A stretch of 64,000 bases of DNA, taken from assembly GCF_014203225.1 (NCBI RefSeq), contig NZ_JACHIO010000003.1, forward strand, positions 310,001 through 374,000, read 5' to 3'. A model generated the notes under the pieces. The model ran no database searches, was not told the origin of the DNA, and was given only the letters and a program-made list of their open reading frames with translations. How positions within the stretch are numbered: the stretch's first letter is position 1; each line of letters starts with the position of its first letter. The position numbers and the translations under genes were made by a program. This stretch comes from Granulicella mallensis. GTDB taxonomy: Bacteria; Acidobacteriota; Terriglobia; Terriglobales; Acidobacteriaceae. Shown here in pieces: positions 36,633 to 45,606 of the stretch.

Positions 36633-37063
36633 ATTCCTCCAAATGTCGCAATTTCTGACTATGAGCGACGCCGATTCCTCTTACCAAGGGGCAGAAATGC
36701 AGCGGGCCAGAGGATTGACCCCAAAAAACAACTCCGTAAGCAAAAGATTACACAATCTACCGGCTATCGCACACGTTTTCGGATTGTCTAGCGTTGCTCT
36801 CAGTCATATATATACGCTTCGGGAATACCGATGCTGATCTATGGAGAACTATAGCAGTGTTCTGATGATGATTCGACATTCCGCTCGGACATCTAAGGAG
36901 GGAATTCAGAGTGCTAACCTTCGTGCCTGCCTTTCATGTTTGCGGTCTCTTTTGTGTCGTCCAAAACACTTCTTGCTCTCGATGTAGCATCGATTTCGGA
37001 TATTCCAATGGGTTGTGGAAACTTCTAGGAGCCTTAGCCTGGTTGATAGGGCGCGGCTGGCTT
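36633..37063. other. Promoter side of the lipoprotein operon and unassigned DNA
   Basis: Contains the upstream region of the leftward lipoprotein operon. No gene beyond the integrase fragment at 37064-37198 is recognisable. Confidence 0.45.
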
Positions 37064-37198
37064 TCAGCGTTTTCGTCCTGTTGGTTGGTTTTGTTCGCAC
37101 ATGCCGAGCGCCTTCGCTTTCATATCGAGGTCGGTCTCGGCGTATACGTTGGTGGTGTCGAGCGAGACGTGCCCGAGCCACGCGCGGATGGTATTGAT
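37064..37198 (-). pseudogene. C-terminal fragment of a tyrosine recombinase, cut by the transposon
   Basis: On the minus strand the frame enters from the transposon boundary and reads NTIRAWLGHVSLDTTNVYAE, with the catalytic His and the Tyr nucleophile of XerC/integrase-type enzymes, then D-L-D-M-K-A-K-A-L and a stop at 37064. Sequence before the Asn belongs to the element. It is a different subfamily from the recombinase inside the element. Confidence 0.8.
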
Positions 37199-37250
37199 TG
37201 TCGTTTATCACAATAAATGTCGCATTTTTATCACGCTCTTTGTCGTATCC
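37199..37250 (+). repeat. Left end of the TniA/TniB element
   Basis: Three TGTCG sites at 37199, 37218 and 37241, separated by A/T-rich TTTATCAC blocks. It matches the inverted right end (40555-40604) in layout and the orphan copy at 21641 in sequence. The five bases before it (TTGAT) do not repeat after 40604, so no target duplication is visible. Confidence 0.85.
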
Positions 37251-37258
37251 TTCGAGGC

Positions 37259-38713
37259 ATGAGCGAGGGTGGTGAAGTTGCGGTTCCAATCGAGAGCCGT
37301 GCCTTGGAGCGTTATAGGCTGATTGAGCCGTTCCTGCGAGGCGCAAGAACACTCGCGTCGATTGCAGGGCAAGCCGACGTCAATCTCAGAACAGCGCAGC
37401 GCTGGGTCGACCTTTACCGTAGGGACGGTCTGGAGGCTCTTGCACAGAAGCAGCGCGTGGACCGTGGAAGCAAGCGTGCGATGTCGCAGAAGATGGTTGA
37501 AACCATCGAGGGCCTGGCGCTCGAAAGGCCTCGGGTTCCCATTTCTGCCATCTATCGAGAGTTGCAGGAATTTGCGGCGAAGACCGGCGAACGGCTCCCG
37601 AGTTATCCCGCTGTCTATCGAGTGGTGAAGGCGATTCCGATCAGCCTGATGACTTTGGCGCACAGTGGAACCCGAATGTATTGCGAGCGCTTCGACCTGG
37701 TTCATCGTCGCGAAGCAGCTAGACCCAATGCCATTTGGCAGGCCGATCATGCGCAACTCAGGATTCAGCTTCTTCGTGAGGATGGGACGACTGGAAAGCC
37801 CTGGCTCACCATTGTGATTGATGACTATAGCCGAGCCATCGCAGGCTACTACCTTGGGTTCGAGCCACCATCCGTCCTAAGGACAAGCCTTGCGCTGCGC
37901 CAGGCAATCTGGCGAAAGACGGATGCGCGTTGGCCGATCTGCGGCATCCCGGACGTACTCTACACCGATAACGGCTCCGACTTCACATCGCGGCACATGG
38001 AGTACGTTGCGGCGGATCTGAAGATGCAACTCGTGTTCTCAACACCCGGGCAGCCACGCGGACGTGGCAGAATCGAGCGATTTTTCCGCACAGTCAACGA
38101 GATGTTTCTGTGCACACTCGACGGTTATGCCGGCAAGTCCAGACGTAAGCCGAGCCTCACGCTGGATGCATTCGATGCCTTGTTCAAAGCGTTTCTCCTG
38201 CACACCTATCACTGCAGGCCGAACAAGGCAGATGAGCTGTCACCAGTGCAACGCTGGGAAAAGGGTGGATTTCTGCCTCGCATATTGGACTCGCTGGAAA
38301 GGCTCGACCTTCTGCTGGTGCACGAAGCGAAAGAGCGCAAAGTCCGCCCTGATGGTATTCACTTTCATCGCCTCCGATACTTGTCTCCTGTTCTAGCGGC
38401 GTACGTGGGCGAGTCGATCACAGTGCGCTACGACCCCCGGGACGTGGGCGAAGTTCGGGTCTTTTATCGAGACAAATTCCTGTGCCGGGCAATCTCAGCC
38501 GAATTGACTGGTGCGGTGGTGCCCCTTCGCGAGATCGTCCGGTCGCGTAACCAGCGAAGGAATGAACTCCGGGGCATCCTCAAGAACCGACAACAAGCCG
38601 TCGATGCTTTACTCGATCTGAAACGCGGACATGTATCCAAGGAGCCAGATGCCAACAGCACCGTTGCAATCCAGCCCGCTGCCCCCAAACTCAAGCGCTA
38701 TCGGAACGAATAG
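37259..38713 (+). CDS. tniA: TniA-like DDE transposase (Mu/Tn7 TnsB type)
   Basis: About 484 residues. N-terminal helix-turn-helix domains (TLASIAGQADVNLRTAQRW) are followed by the rve catalytic core: QADHAQ (first Asp near 162), TDNGSDF (second Asp near 236) and GRIERFF (Glu near 272). A Mu-type beta-barrel follows (V-R-Y-D-P-R-D-V-G-E-V-R-V). ATG 37259 is chosen because it lies just after the left-end repeats; an upstream in-frame ATG lies inside them. It overlaps tniB. This enzyme cuts and joins the TGTCG ends. Confidence 0.93.
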   Translation: MSEGGEVAVPIESRALERYRLIEPFLRGARTLASIAGQADVNLRTAQRWVDLYRRDGLEALAQKQRVDRGSKRAMSQKMVETIEGLALERPRVPISAIYRELQEFAAKTGERLPSYPAVYRVVKAIPISLMTLAHSGTRMYCERFDLVHRREAARPNAIWQADHAQLRIQLLREDGTTGKPWLTIVIDDYSRAIAGYYLGFEPPSVLRTSLALRQAIWRKTDARWPICGIPDVLYTDNGSDFTSRHMEYVAADLKMQLVFSTPGQPRGRGRIERFFRTVNEMFLCTLDGYAGKSRRKPSLTLDAFDALFKAFLLHTYHCRPNKADELSPVQRWEKGGFLPRILDSLERLDLLLVHEAKERKVRPDGIHFHRLRYLSPVLAAYVGESITVRYDPRDVGEVRVFYRDKFLCRAISAELTGAVVPLREIVRSRNQRRNELRGILKNRQQAVDALLDLKRGHVSKEPDANSTVAIQPAAPKLKRYRNE

Positions 38714-39614
38714 CGCGGATTTTATCGAGACGTTGGAGTATCGGCGCTTCGTTGAATTCTGCGATGCTTGTCGCCAGTACCGTTATATCGGTCTCTGCTT
38801 CGGCCCACCGGGCGTCGGCAAGACGCTGTCGGCTTCACGGTACAGCAGGAACGATGCGATCGGCGCCTACGATTCCGCGATCAAAGAGACACCCTTAGTT
38901 CCACCGATTGACACCGTGCTCTACACGCCTCTGGTCATGAACTCGCCGTCGCGCGTGGATAGTGACATTAAGCGAGCCCGAGAGACTGTGGCCGGCATGG
39001 TGAGGTGGCCGCTGAGACGCGAAGCTCAGGCGACGCTCAAGGCTCTCCGCGAACGCGACGAAGCTTGTAGATCTCAGAACCTCGATCTTCCTGCGAAAGA
39101 GAGAACTGATGTCGCCTCGCTGAAGCCTAGTTACATGGAAGTGTTCGCGGACTATGCGGCACGGGAAAAATCTCTAGCTGATCCGACGACGCTCATCGTT
39201 GTCGATGAGGCAGATCGGCTACGCATGAACAGCCTTGAGCAGTTGCGTGCAATCTTCGACGAGGGGGCAGCCGGTCTGGTTTTGATCGGCATGCCTGGCA
39301 TCGAGCAACGCGTCGCACGGTTTGCGCAGCTCTACTCACGCATCGGCTTTGTGCACGAGTTCCGGCCGCTCGGCGAAACGGAGATTGAGAAGTTGCTGGA
39401 TGACCACTGGACTCCTCGCGGGGTCCGTCTTCCAAATGAGCCGATGACACCAGAGGTCGAGGCGGCGATCATCCGCATGACGGCGGGCAACTTCCGACTG
39501 CTGAAGCGGATTCTCGCGCAGATTGAGCGAGTTCTCGACGCGAACAACATCGACACCATTACGGCAGAATCGGTCTTGCTGGCGCGCGAAAGCCTTGTGA
39601 TTGGTCAGGCCTAA
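38649..39614 (+). CDS. tniB: TniB-like AAA ATPase, transposition partner
   Basis: About 321 residues. Walker A is GPPGVGKT near residue 51, Walker B TTLIVVDEADR near 185, followed by a sensor segment LVLIGMPGIEQR. This is the TniB/TnsC group of AAA+ proteins that select targets and activate the transposase. ATG 38649 follows AAGGAG by 4 nt and overlaps the tniA 3' end by 65 bp; ATG 38631 is possible. It ends one base from the convergent recombinase gene. Confidence 0.9.
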   Translation: MPTAPLQSSPLPPNSSAIGTNSADFIETLEYRRFVEFCDACRQYRYIGLCFGPPGVGKTLSASRYSRNDAIGAYDSAIKETPLVPPIDTVLYTPLVMNSPSRVDSDIKRARETVAGMVRWPLRREAQATLKALRERDEACRSQNLDLPAKERTDVASLKPSYMEVFADYAAREKSLADPTTLIVVDEADRLRMNSLEQLRAIFDEGAAGLVLIGMPGIEQRVARFAQLYSRIGFVHEFRPLGETEIEKLLDDHWTPRGVRLPNEPMTPEVEAAIIRMTAGNFRLLKRILAQIERVLDANNIDTITAESVLLARESLVIGQA

Positions 39615-39615
39615 A

Positions 39616-40560
39616 CTAGAGCCCTAAGTTGTCGTTCACCGCGATGGAGATGTCCTGCTCGGAGCCAAGATACCGCTCCGTCGTCTGGATCGAAGAGTGT
39701 CCCAGTAAGAACTTGATCTGCTCTAGATCGCCGCCGGATTTGCGGCAGAGTTTCGCGCAGGTGCGCCGAAGGTCGTGCGCGCCGAGCCGCTTCATACCGA
39801 TTTCTTCAGCCGACTGCTGCACGATCGACCACACAGCCCAATCGCTAAGACTCGAACGAGAGATCGTGCCGTTCTTCGCTACGGAACGAAAGATTCGCCC
39901 CTCAAGGAGTTCGCCTTCTGTCAGCCACGCATCGATGGCGGCTTTTACCCAGAGCGGGACTGCAACTGTCCGAATGCGATTGCCCTTCCCGCACAGATCG
40001 GCGATGACCCATCTTCCCTCGCGCTGCTGCACGTCCGCGATGTCAAGAACAGCAAGTTCACGTCGGCGTAGAGCGCAACCGACCAGCAAAGCCAAGATCG
40101 CGTAATCCCGCTTCCCTTTTAACGTGCTGCGATCTGGCACACGCAGCAGATCCTTCGCCTGTTCTCGCGTTAACCAGTTGCCCAACCTGTTCCCGCGCTG
40201 CGCCACGTTCGGGATGTCCGACAGATTGCTCGCCTCTTCTGCGCCTATCAGCCCATTGCGCCGAGCCTCAGAGACCAGGCGCCGAGCAGCTGCGAGTTTC
40301 ACGTTCACGGTCGAGGCTGCCAGGCTGTCCATCGACGCCTTCCACTCCTGCAGCAGAGCACGCGTCAAAGGTCGTCCGGCGGCAAAGGCGAATAGATCGT
40401 CCAGCGATTTCGAATAGTTTCTACGCGTGTTCGCCGCGGTCACAGAGTTCAGCACCATCTGCTTCAGCAGCAACTGAGACACCGTCAGTTCCTGAGAACT
40501 GTCGTGATCCGTCCGCACCGAAGGGCTAAGCAGGATGCTCACACCCTCTGTATACGACAT
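39616..40560 (-). CDS. Tyrosine recombinase carried by the TniA/TniB element
   Basis: A 314-residue XerC/D-like enzyme with a complete catalytic set: R165 region in CALRRREL, K192 in GKGNR, H262/R265 in HDLRR, H288 in LLGHSS and Y297 in TERYLG. The SAM-like core-binding domain contains T-R-R-N-Y-S-K-S-L-D-D-L. Its ATG (40558-40560) falls in the innermost TGTCG site of the right end, so its promoter must be inside the transposon end. It could resolve cointegrates, taking the place of the serine resolvase TniR in Tn5053-type elements; this is inference. Confidence 0.93.
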   Translation of the reverse strand: MSYTEGVSILLSPSVRTDHDSSQELTVSQLLLKQMVLNSVTAANTRRNYSKSLDDLFAFAAGRPLTRALLQEWKASMDSLAASTVNVKLAAARRLVSEARRNGLIGAEEASNLSDIPNVAQRGNRLGNWLTREQAKDLLRVPDRSTLKGKRDYAILALLVGCALRRRELAVLDIADVQQREGRWVIADLCGKGNRIRTVAVPLWVKAAIDAWLTEGELLEGRIFRSVAKNGTISRSSLSDWAVWSIVQQSAEEIGMKRLGAHDLRRTCAKLCRKSGGDLEQIKFLLGHSSIQTTERYLGSEQDISIAVNDNLGL

Positions 40561-40604
40561 TTATTGTGATAAATCACGACAAATAATGTGATCAGAAAAC
40601 GACA
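40555..40604 (-). repeat. Right end of the TniA/TniB element
   Basis: Read on the minus strand it starts TGTCGTTTTCTGATCACATT and carries three TGTCG sites (40600-40604, 40577-40581, 40555-40559), 23 and 22 bp apart. The left end has 19 and 23 bp spacing. The innermost site overlaps the recombinase start codon. Confidence 0.83.
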
Positions 40605-41076
40605 CGGAATGTGAAAAGCTACACTCACACAGCGCGAAGACCTCATCCAGGGCCTTGGCGTAATTGCGTTTGGAGTGCTCTGATTGTCACTCTAAGAATT
40701 ATCTGGCGTAATCTTTCAACGATATTTGGCGTAGTCGAGGCTCTGAAAACGCCAGATCCAAAGGGAGGTCTCCCGCACATGAATATGCAGAATCACAGAG
40801 TTAACTTAAACTCAGCCGTATCTTGCTGAACAAGCCTTGGTCGACAACGTCTGGCAGTTCGATCAAAGTACGCCAAATAGCCCTGTAATACTGCGCCACC
40901 AAATGATCAAAGCTACACTCTTGATCGCTGGGAACCTTTTTGCCTATACCGGTTTCCCCTCTCTTTTCTAGAGAACGCCAACGGAACAAAACCTGACCCC
41001 CAAAATAGGGGCCTGCATCCGATCTTGGGGCCATGATCTATCCAGCAGCAGCCCCTCATCGTCAATCAACCACCTG
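40605..41076. other. Flank of the element with an N-terminal recombinase fragment (40605-40680, minus)
   Basis: On the minus strand 40680-40605 reads SKRNYAKALDEVFALCE, like the core-binding domain of the element's recombinase (RRNYSKSLDDLFAFA), and then ends at the element boundary. Upstream there is a stop and no start. The rest of this stretch has no recognisable gene. Confidence 0.55.
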
Positions 41077-41664
41077 TTACCTGCTGCTTTCAGCCTTCGG
41101 CAGCGCGAGAAAAATTAGCTTGAACTTTGTGTGTCCCTTTTCAGAGCTGTCAATACCAACGATCCGGAATTGCCCGGGCAAGCCCGCCCTCAGCTCATGG
41201 CGGTTCTCACTGCCATTTACCGTCACGCTTGCGCTCATCGTCACATTGCCATTCTGCATTCTACGGTTGCTACTATAACCGCCACGCGTCACCCCACTCT
41301 TTGTGACCGTCAGTGAGCCCACAGGCTTCCCGCCCACGCACTCTACCACCTTGCCAAATTAAGCAAGTGGTTTTCGATAGTATTCGAGTACACGCTCAGC
41401 TGAGTCCGCGGTCACAAAAGTCATCGTCCTCACACCTAGATGCCGGTCGTTTAGTAAAATGCCGATATTATCCGAGGATGATTCACCATCTTTGGTAATT
41501 GTCGCTCCCGGATATACAGGCAGACCGATCTCTGCGGCCGACGTGCGTGAACTAACCTGGACACTTACCTTGAAGCTCGTATCCTGAGCAAAGGCTGGTG
41601 CCGAAGTGTAATTGATAGTCAGCATGATGAAAGCCACTAATGGATGAACCTTGCGCAGAAGCAT
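41077..41664 (-). pseudogene. Exported hypothetical protein interrupted by one in-frame TAA
   Basis: Starts at ATG 41664 with GGAGGAG upstream and a signal peptide (LLRKVHPLVAFIMLTI). A conserved segment GLPVYPGATITKDGESSSDN and TFVTADSAERVLEYYRKPLA leads to a TAA at 41359-41361; reading on in the same frame gives FGKVVECVGGKPVGSLTVTK, ELRAGLPGQFRIVGID to 41077. So one codon change (probably AAA to TAA) breaks an otherwise intact gene of about 195 residues. Function unknown. Confidence 0.75.
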
Positions 41665-41932
41665 AGAACTCCTCCAAGCCCTATACGCAAATCGTGAATA
41701 CGTGGTTCCCCTTGTTTTGGCCTGACGATTGTCACGCTGCCTCTCTGTCAGACACATGTCCCTTGACTATTGCGAACCATCGAAGCGAGCCATACAGCAA
41801 GTTGGCCGATATTCAGGCCTGAACTGCTAGGCCGCATTTTTAGCGCATGGTCTCAAAATGAAATTGATAAAGCGATCAGATCCGCGTAGCGCTGCCCTGC
41901 CGAGCCCTTCCAGGGACACCAAGATGTCAACT

Positions 41933-42297
41933 TTAAAGTCCGGTCCCATCAAGGAATCGGTACATTGCCGCTATGCGTCCCTGAGAGACCAAGACTACAT
42001 CCATCCCCGTTATGACTGGAGGACTATCATGTGCTCCAAAAGACCAACGTACTCGAGCGGCTTCAGGGATCTCATCGACTTCTCAGCTAAGGGCGAAATC
42101 AAACTCCGGGTATCTTCGCAGGAGATCCGCCACCGCCCGCTCAATTTCTTTAAGTCCTAAGTAGGTTCCTTCTGTACTCCAAAGCACCGCATCGGGTGCC
42201 CAGAGTTTCTTCAGTGCCGCCATCCGCTTCTTGCCGTCCCGCTGGTTGAAGACAAAGGATAGATTGCTTTGCCAGAATAGTGGATACTGTTGTCATG
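41933..42297 (-). pseudogene. NTF2/SnoaL-like protein interrupted by an in-frame TGA and a 5' frameshift
   Basis: On the minus strand the frame reads DGKKRMAALKKLWAPDAVLW, GLKEIERAVADLLRRYPEFD, then TGA at 42083-42085, then EVDEIPEAARVRWSFGAHDS and DVVLVSQGRIAAMYRFLD. The cone-like NTF2 fold sequence is complete apart from the stop (probably GGA to TGA) and the start: the 5' end switches frame near 42280. It is next to the TetR gene, and similar proteins occur intact at 50.0 and 51.4 kb. Confidence 0.75.
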
Positions 42298-42394
42298 GGG
42301 CCCCAGGGTCAGCTCAAGTAAATACACCTGTGAAGCTTGTGCAATGGAACAATTGAAGGTTGATATTAACTACGTCTGTCGAGCAGTCTCTGAC

Positions 42395-42970
42395 CTACTT
42401 CGAAAGGCTCTTCCGTGTCGAATGGAGCAGTTCGTCGGAGAGCTGTGGATTACATTTCTTTACAGCACGCGACAGCATCAACGCGCCCACTAGGCCGCTG
42501 AGCAAGGCAACCGCTTGTTGCCGTGATTCTTGTTTGGTTCCGGTCATTTGGGCGGAGAATACATCCAGATAGGACTCAATGCCTTCAGCGAAGGCCATCT
42601 GAATCTCATTGCCATTTCGGGCAGAGTCGGATGGTAACGCTGCTGCCGGACATCCGCCTGTCGATGAATCGCGATATCCAGGGCTTAGGTATTCGGAAAT
42701 TACTGTCTCAAAGCCCTTCTTCGGAGTCTTGGCTGTTCCAAACTTCTCAGACAGGTTGTGTGTGGACTTGACGAAGGCATACGCGATCGCCTCAGCTGCA
42801 AGCTCTTCTTTGGAATCGAAGTGGTTGTAGAAGCCACCATGAGTGAAACCAGACTGCTTCATAATGTCAGCGACGCTGACATCTTCCAAACCGTGCAATC
42901 TAAACATCCGCGACGCAGTTTTGAGAATGAGCTGCCGGTTCTCCCGGGCTTGTTCGCTGGTTAAACGCAC
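42395..42970 (-). CDS. TetR/AcrR-family repressor
   Basis: About 191 residues. The N-terminal helix-turn-helix is RENRQLILKTASRMFRLHG, EDVSVADIMKQSGFTHGGFY, NHFDSKEELAAEA, a canonical TetR DNA-binding domain; the C-terminal part resembles TetR_C ligand domains. GTG 42970 is chosen because GGAGG lies 6 nt upstream; the longer frame would begin inside the operator. A CAATGATG-type palindrome at 43007-43027 and two copies 4.4 kb away before the SDR/hydrolase genes suggest autoregulation and control of that unit. Confidence 0.92.
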   Translation of the reverse strand: MRLTSEQARENRQLILKTASRMFRLHGLEDVSVADIMKQSGFTHGGFYNHFDSKEELAAEAIAYAFVKSTHNLSEKFGTAKTPKKGFETVISEYLSPGYRDSSTGGCPAAALPSDSARNGNEIQMAFAEGIESYLDVFSAQMTGTKQESRQQAVALLSGLVGALMLSRAVKKCNPQLSDELLHSTRKSLSK

Positions 42971-43006
42971 GTGCCGCCTCCGTGTGAGAGCAGAATAGAC
43001 ATCCCT

Positions 43007-43027
43007 CAATGATGACGTATATCATTG
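43007..43027. promoter_or_regulatory. Probable TetR operator, site 1
   Basis: CAATGAT and ATCATTG form perfect arms around GACGTAT, 37 bp before the tetR start. It aligns with two sites at 47367-47424 under the consensus CAATGATG-N5-CATCATTG. Confidence 0.7.
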
Positions 43028-43529
43028 TTGCTGTCAATGTCCAACGTGTCGAGGCAGAGTCGTGAGTTTGATTGTTTAGGCCGACTGCCCTTGAGCGGGT
43101 GTGCGGATGTGCAATGTGGAGAGGCATTCACATGTGCGCGACGTGATTGCCCGTCGAGAACAGAGAGACGAGAAGCGTAGTCAATTGGTTACGCTCATCG
43201 CAGCGTGATATTCGTTGAGTGACATGCACACCCTGGCGAAGAGCGTCGACTCATGGAAAATTAGAGAGCGGCTTCAATCGATGAAGTCCGAAGATCGGGG
43301 GCTATGGGGTGTCATGGACGCTTCTGAGATGCCTTGCCATGTCGCGTGCGTAATTTTTAGATAGCTACGTATCGGACACTGTAAGCCAATGGAACATTTA
43401 TCGGCCTTATGTCGTATCTCCCTAAGTTTGCAATGCCAGTTCATCGTCGGCGGTCAAGAAGAAGCTGGGGGAGCTATAGGCGGCGATCGTGTTATAGGGG
43501 CTGTCCACAAAGGAGTCGCGCGCTACGTT
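43028..43529. other. Intergenic, no credible gene
   Basis: About 500 bp between the repressor and the peptidase gene. The peptidase frame is open upstream to 43389, but that part lacks coding character. No clear repeats were seen. Confidence 0.45.
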
Positions 43530-45224
43530 ATGAAACTATCGATCACACTTCTTGCTTTTGCAGGTTTCATCATTTTTAGTAACAAGTGCATTGCACAGTC
43601 TGCGCCACCGCCAATTGTGATTGTCCTTAAACCGCACGGAATCGAAAACACCGTGGACTACATTGATGTTGCGATTCATCTAGGCGCGCCAGATGTAGGC
43701 GCTGGTCGCACGTTGGTTCATCTGCCTTTGACCATAGTTTCTCGTCCGGGTATTCAGTTAGAAGCAAAAGACCTGAAGGCTACTGACGTCGAAGGTGTTT
43801 TACCGTTGGGACAGTCTGATATGTTCGCCACCTCTTCGTCCACCTACCGAAACTACATACCCGCCCGCGCGACGTTGGGAGACGTGACGCTGGAGTATCG
43901 GGCCCATGTGAATGCAAGTAAGCGCAATGGTCCGCTGTTTGACCTTGTAGGGCAGCCGGGCGGAGTAAATGGTGCCGGCGTCACATTCCTGGCTCTTCCC
44001 GATACGAATAATGTGTACGCCATCGATGTTCAATGGGATCTTAGCGCACTGGCAGCCGGGAGCAGAGGGATCAGCAGCCTCGGAGAAGGTGAGGTCAAAC
44101 TGGTCGGCCCTCCGGAGGCCGCTTTGTATATGTTCTACTACGCTGGAGCTGTGAAGTCCTACACCCTAGCCTCCAGCAGGTTTACTGTTTACTGGATGAC
44201 CGAACCGCCTTTCAATGTCCAAGCGTTCGCAGCCAGTATCGGGCAAATCTACAAGGAGGAAACCTCTTTTTTCAAAGGCTCAGCGCCGGCATACAACATC
44301 TTTATTCGGCAAAATTCGTTTTTGGGCCTCGGAGGGACGGCACTGTCGCATGGCTTTATGCTCGGCTATAGCAGAACAGGAGACGAAAATGCGTTGGCGT
44401 ACCGCATGCTTGTCTCCCATGAAATGATACATAATTGGCCTGCACTTAGCGGGGACCACATCGATACGGCCTGGTACTCGGAAGGCACAGCTGAGTATTA
44501 CTCTTTGCTTCTTTCGCTGCGCGCCCATACCAACTCCATGGATGAAACGATTGAAGGTCTTAACAGCCGGGTATCTGCCTATCTCGGCAATCCTCTACAC
44601 ACGCTCAACAATAGAAGAGTTGGAGAGCAGTTTTGGAAAGACCTCCGTGCGCAGACCGTCCCATACGGCCGCGGGCTTCTCTACCTTATCCACACGAATG
44701 CACGTATTGTTCAGGCGACCGCGGGACAAAAGAGTGTGGATGACGTTGTGTTGTGGGTGCTGAACCAACAGCGTGCGGGCAAAGAGATCGGTAATGCGGA
44801 ATGGGTTGAGCGAGTAGGTTCCCTGATTGGAGCCGAAGCTGCAAAGAAGGACTATGAAGCCATGGTTGCCGGATCGCTCGATAGGGTTGATCCAAAAGCG
44901 TTTTCCCCGTGCCTCGTGTCAGTTCCTGCACAGATTCATGAATACGATCTTGGCTTTGACCCGCAGTCATTCGATTCGCATCGGATCACGGGGCTCAACC
45001 TTTCCTCAGCGGCAGCCAAGGCCGGCCTCGAGGAGGGTGACACGATCATTGACACCAGCGACACCTACCGTGCCCGGATGGGGCAGACAAATCATCTTGT
45101 CCTCACAGTTGAACGCGGCCAGAATACCCTCAAGATCGACTACATTCCTCGATCCTCGCAGGCAATATCTGCATTCAAGTGGCAACTTGCTCCTGATATC
45201 ACTACAGCAAACTGCAGCCTCTAG
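43530..45224 (+). CDS. M61-family peptidase-like protein with PDZ domain, exported
   Basis: About 564 residues. ATG 43530 gives a signal peptide (MKLSITLLAFAGFIIFSNKC). The zinc site HEMIHNW lies near residue 297, followed by W-Y-S-E-G-T-A-E-Y-Y carrying the third ligand; both match glycyl aminopeptidase (M61). The C-terminus has a PDZ-like segment (LNLSSAAAKAGLEEGDTIID). The periplasmic enzyme would trim peptides from the N-terminus. AAGGAG lies 14 nt upstream, a long spacing, so the start is not fixed. Confidence 0.85.
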   Translation: MKLSITLLAFAGFIIFSNKCIAQSAPPPIVIVLKPHGIENTVDYIDVAIHLGAPDVGAGRTLVHLPLTIVSRPGIQLEAKDLKATDVEGVLPLGQSDMFATSSSTYRNYIPARATLGDVTLEYRAHVNASKRNGPLFDLVGQPGGVNGAGVTFLALPDTNNVYAIDVQWDLSALAAGSRGISSLGEGEVKLVGPPEAALYMFYYAGAVKSYTLASSRFTVYWMTEPPFNVQAFAASIGQIYKEETSFFKGSAPAYNIFIRQNSFLGLGGTALSHGFMLGYSRTGDENALAYRMLVSHEMIHNWPALSGDHIDTAWYSEGTAEYYSLLLSLRAHTNSMDETIEGLNSRVSAYLGNPLHTLNNRRVGEQFWKDLRAQTVPYGRGLLYLIHTNARIVQATAGQKSVDDVVLWVLNQQRAGKEIGNAEWVERVGSLIGAEAAKKDYEAMVAGSLDRVDPKAFSPCLVSVPAQIHEYDLGFDPQSFDSHRITGLNLSSAAAKAGLEEGDTIIDTSDTYRARMGQTNHLVLTVERGQNTLKIDYIPRSSQAISAFKWQLAPDITTANCSL

Positions 45225-45577
45225 GCTTCCTAAACTTTCGCGGCCGGGGAAAGGGCTCGGCCGATTCGTATACCGCCTGCGGCTCTCTATTTCCGTTAAG
45301 TCGGCGAGCAGGCAACTAGCCACTATGAACCGAGTAACCGCCTCCCGCTGCGCCTGTAGCCTAAGGCCGCTCTCGCCTTAGCGCCGGGTCGACACCCGAT
45401 AGTAGCTACAAATACTCACGCTTTCTTTGGCAAAATGTCTTTTGAGGATTGGATGGCATGGGGTTATCTTCATACGGATCATGATCTCAGGCAGTTCGGA
45501 CGTTGATCGAAACATGGCCGGGGGCGCTTCTTGCCATCACTTCCCTGCACGCCGGGAGAGCTTTCCTGCCAAGTAAA
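45225..45577. other. Intergenic between convergent genes, no credible gene
   Basis: About 350 bp. No family-like frame was seen. The only structure found is the terminator at its right edge. Confidence 0.45.
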
Positions 45578-45599
45578 GCCGGGCATACAAACGCCCGGC
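45578..45599 (-). terminator. Rho-independent terminator of the SDR gene
   Basis: Perfect GCCGGGC/GCCCGGC stem with an 8-nt loop, followed on the minus strand by TTTACTT. It lies 7 bp past the stop of the leftward SDR gene. Confidence 0.75.
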
Positions 45600-45606
45600 C
45601 TTTGGT

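Noticed and set aside
37199-40604. CRISPR-associated Tn7-like transposon
   Set aside because: The TGTCG ends look similar, but there is no Cas12k or Cascade gene, no TniQ and no repeat-spacer array.
41858-42160. Plus-strand 100-codon frame
   Set aside because: The minus strand in the same place holds an NTF2-like pseudogene that explains the open frame.
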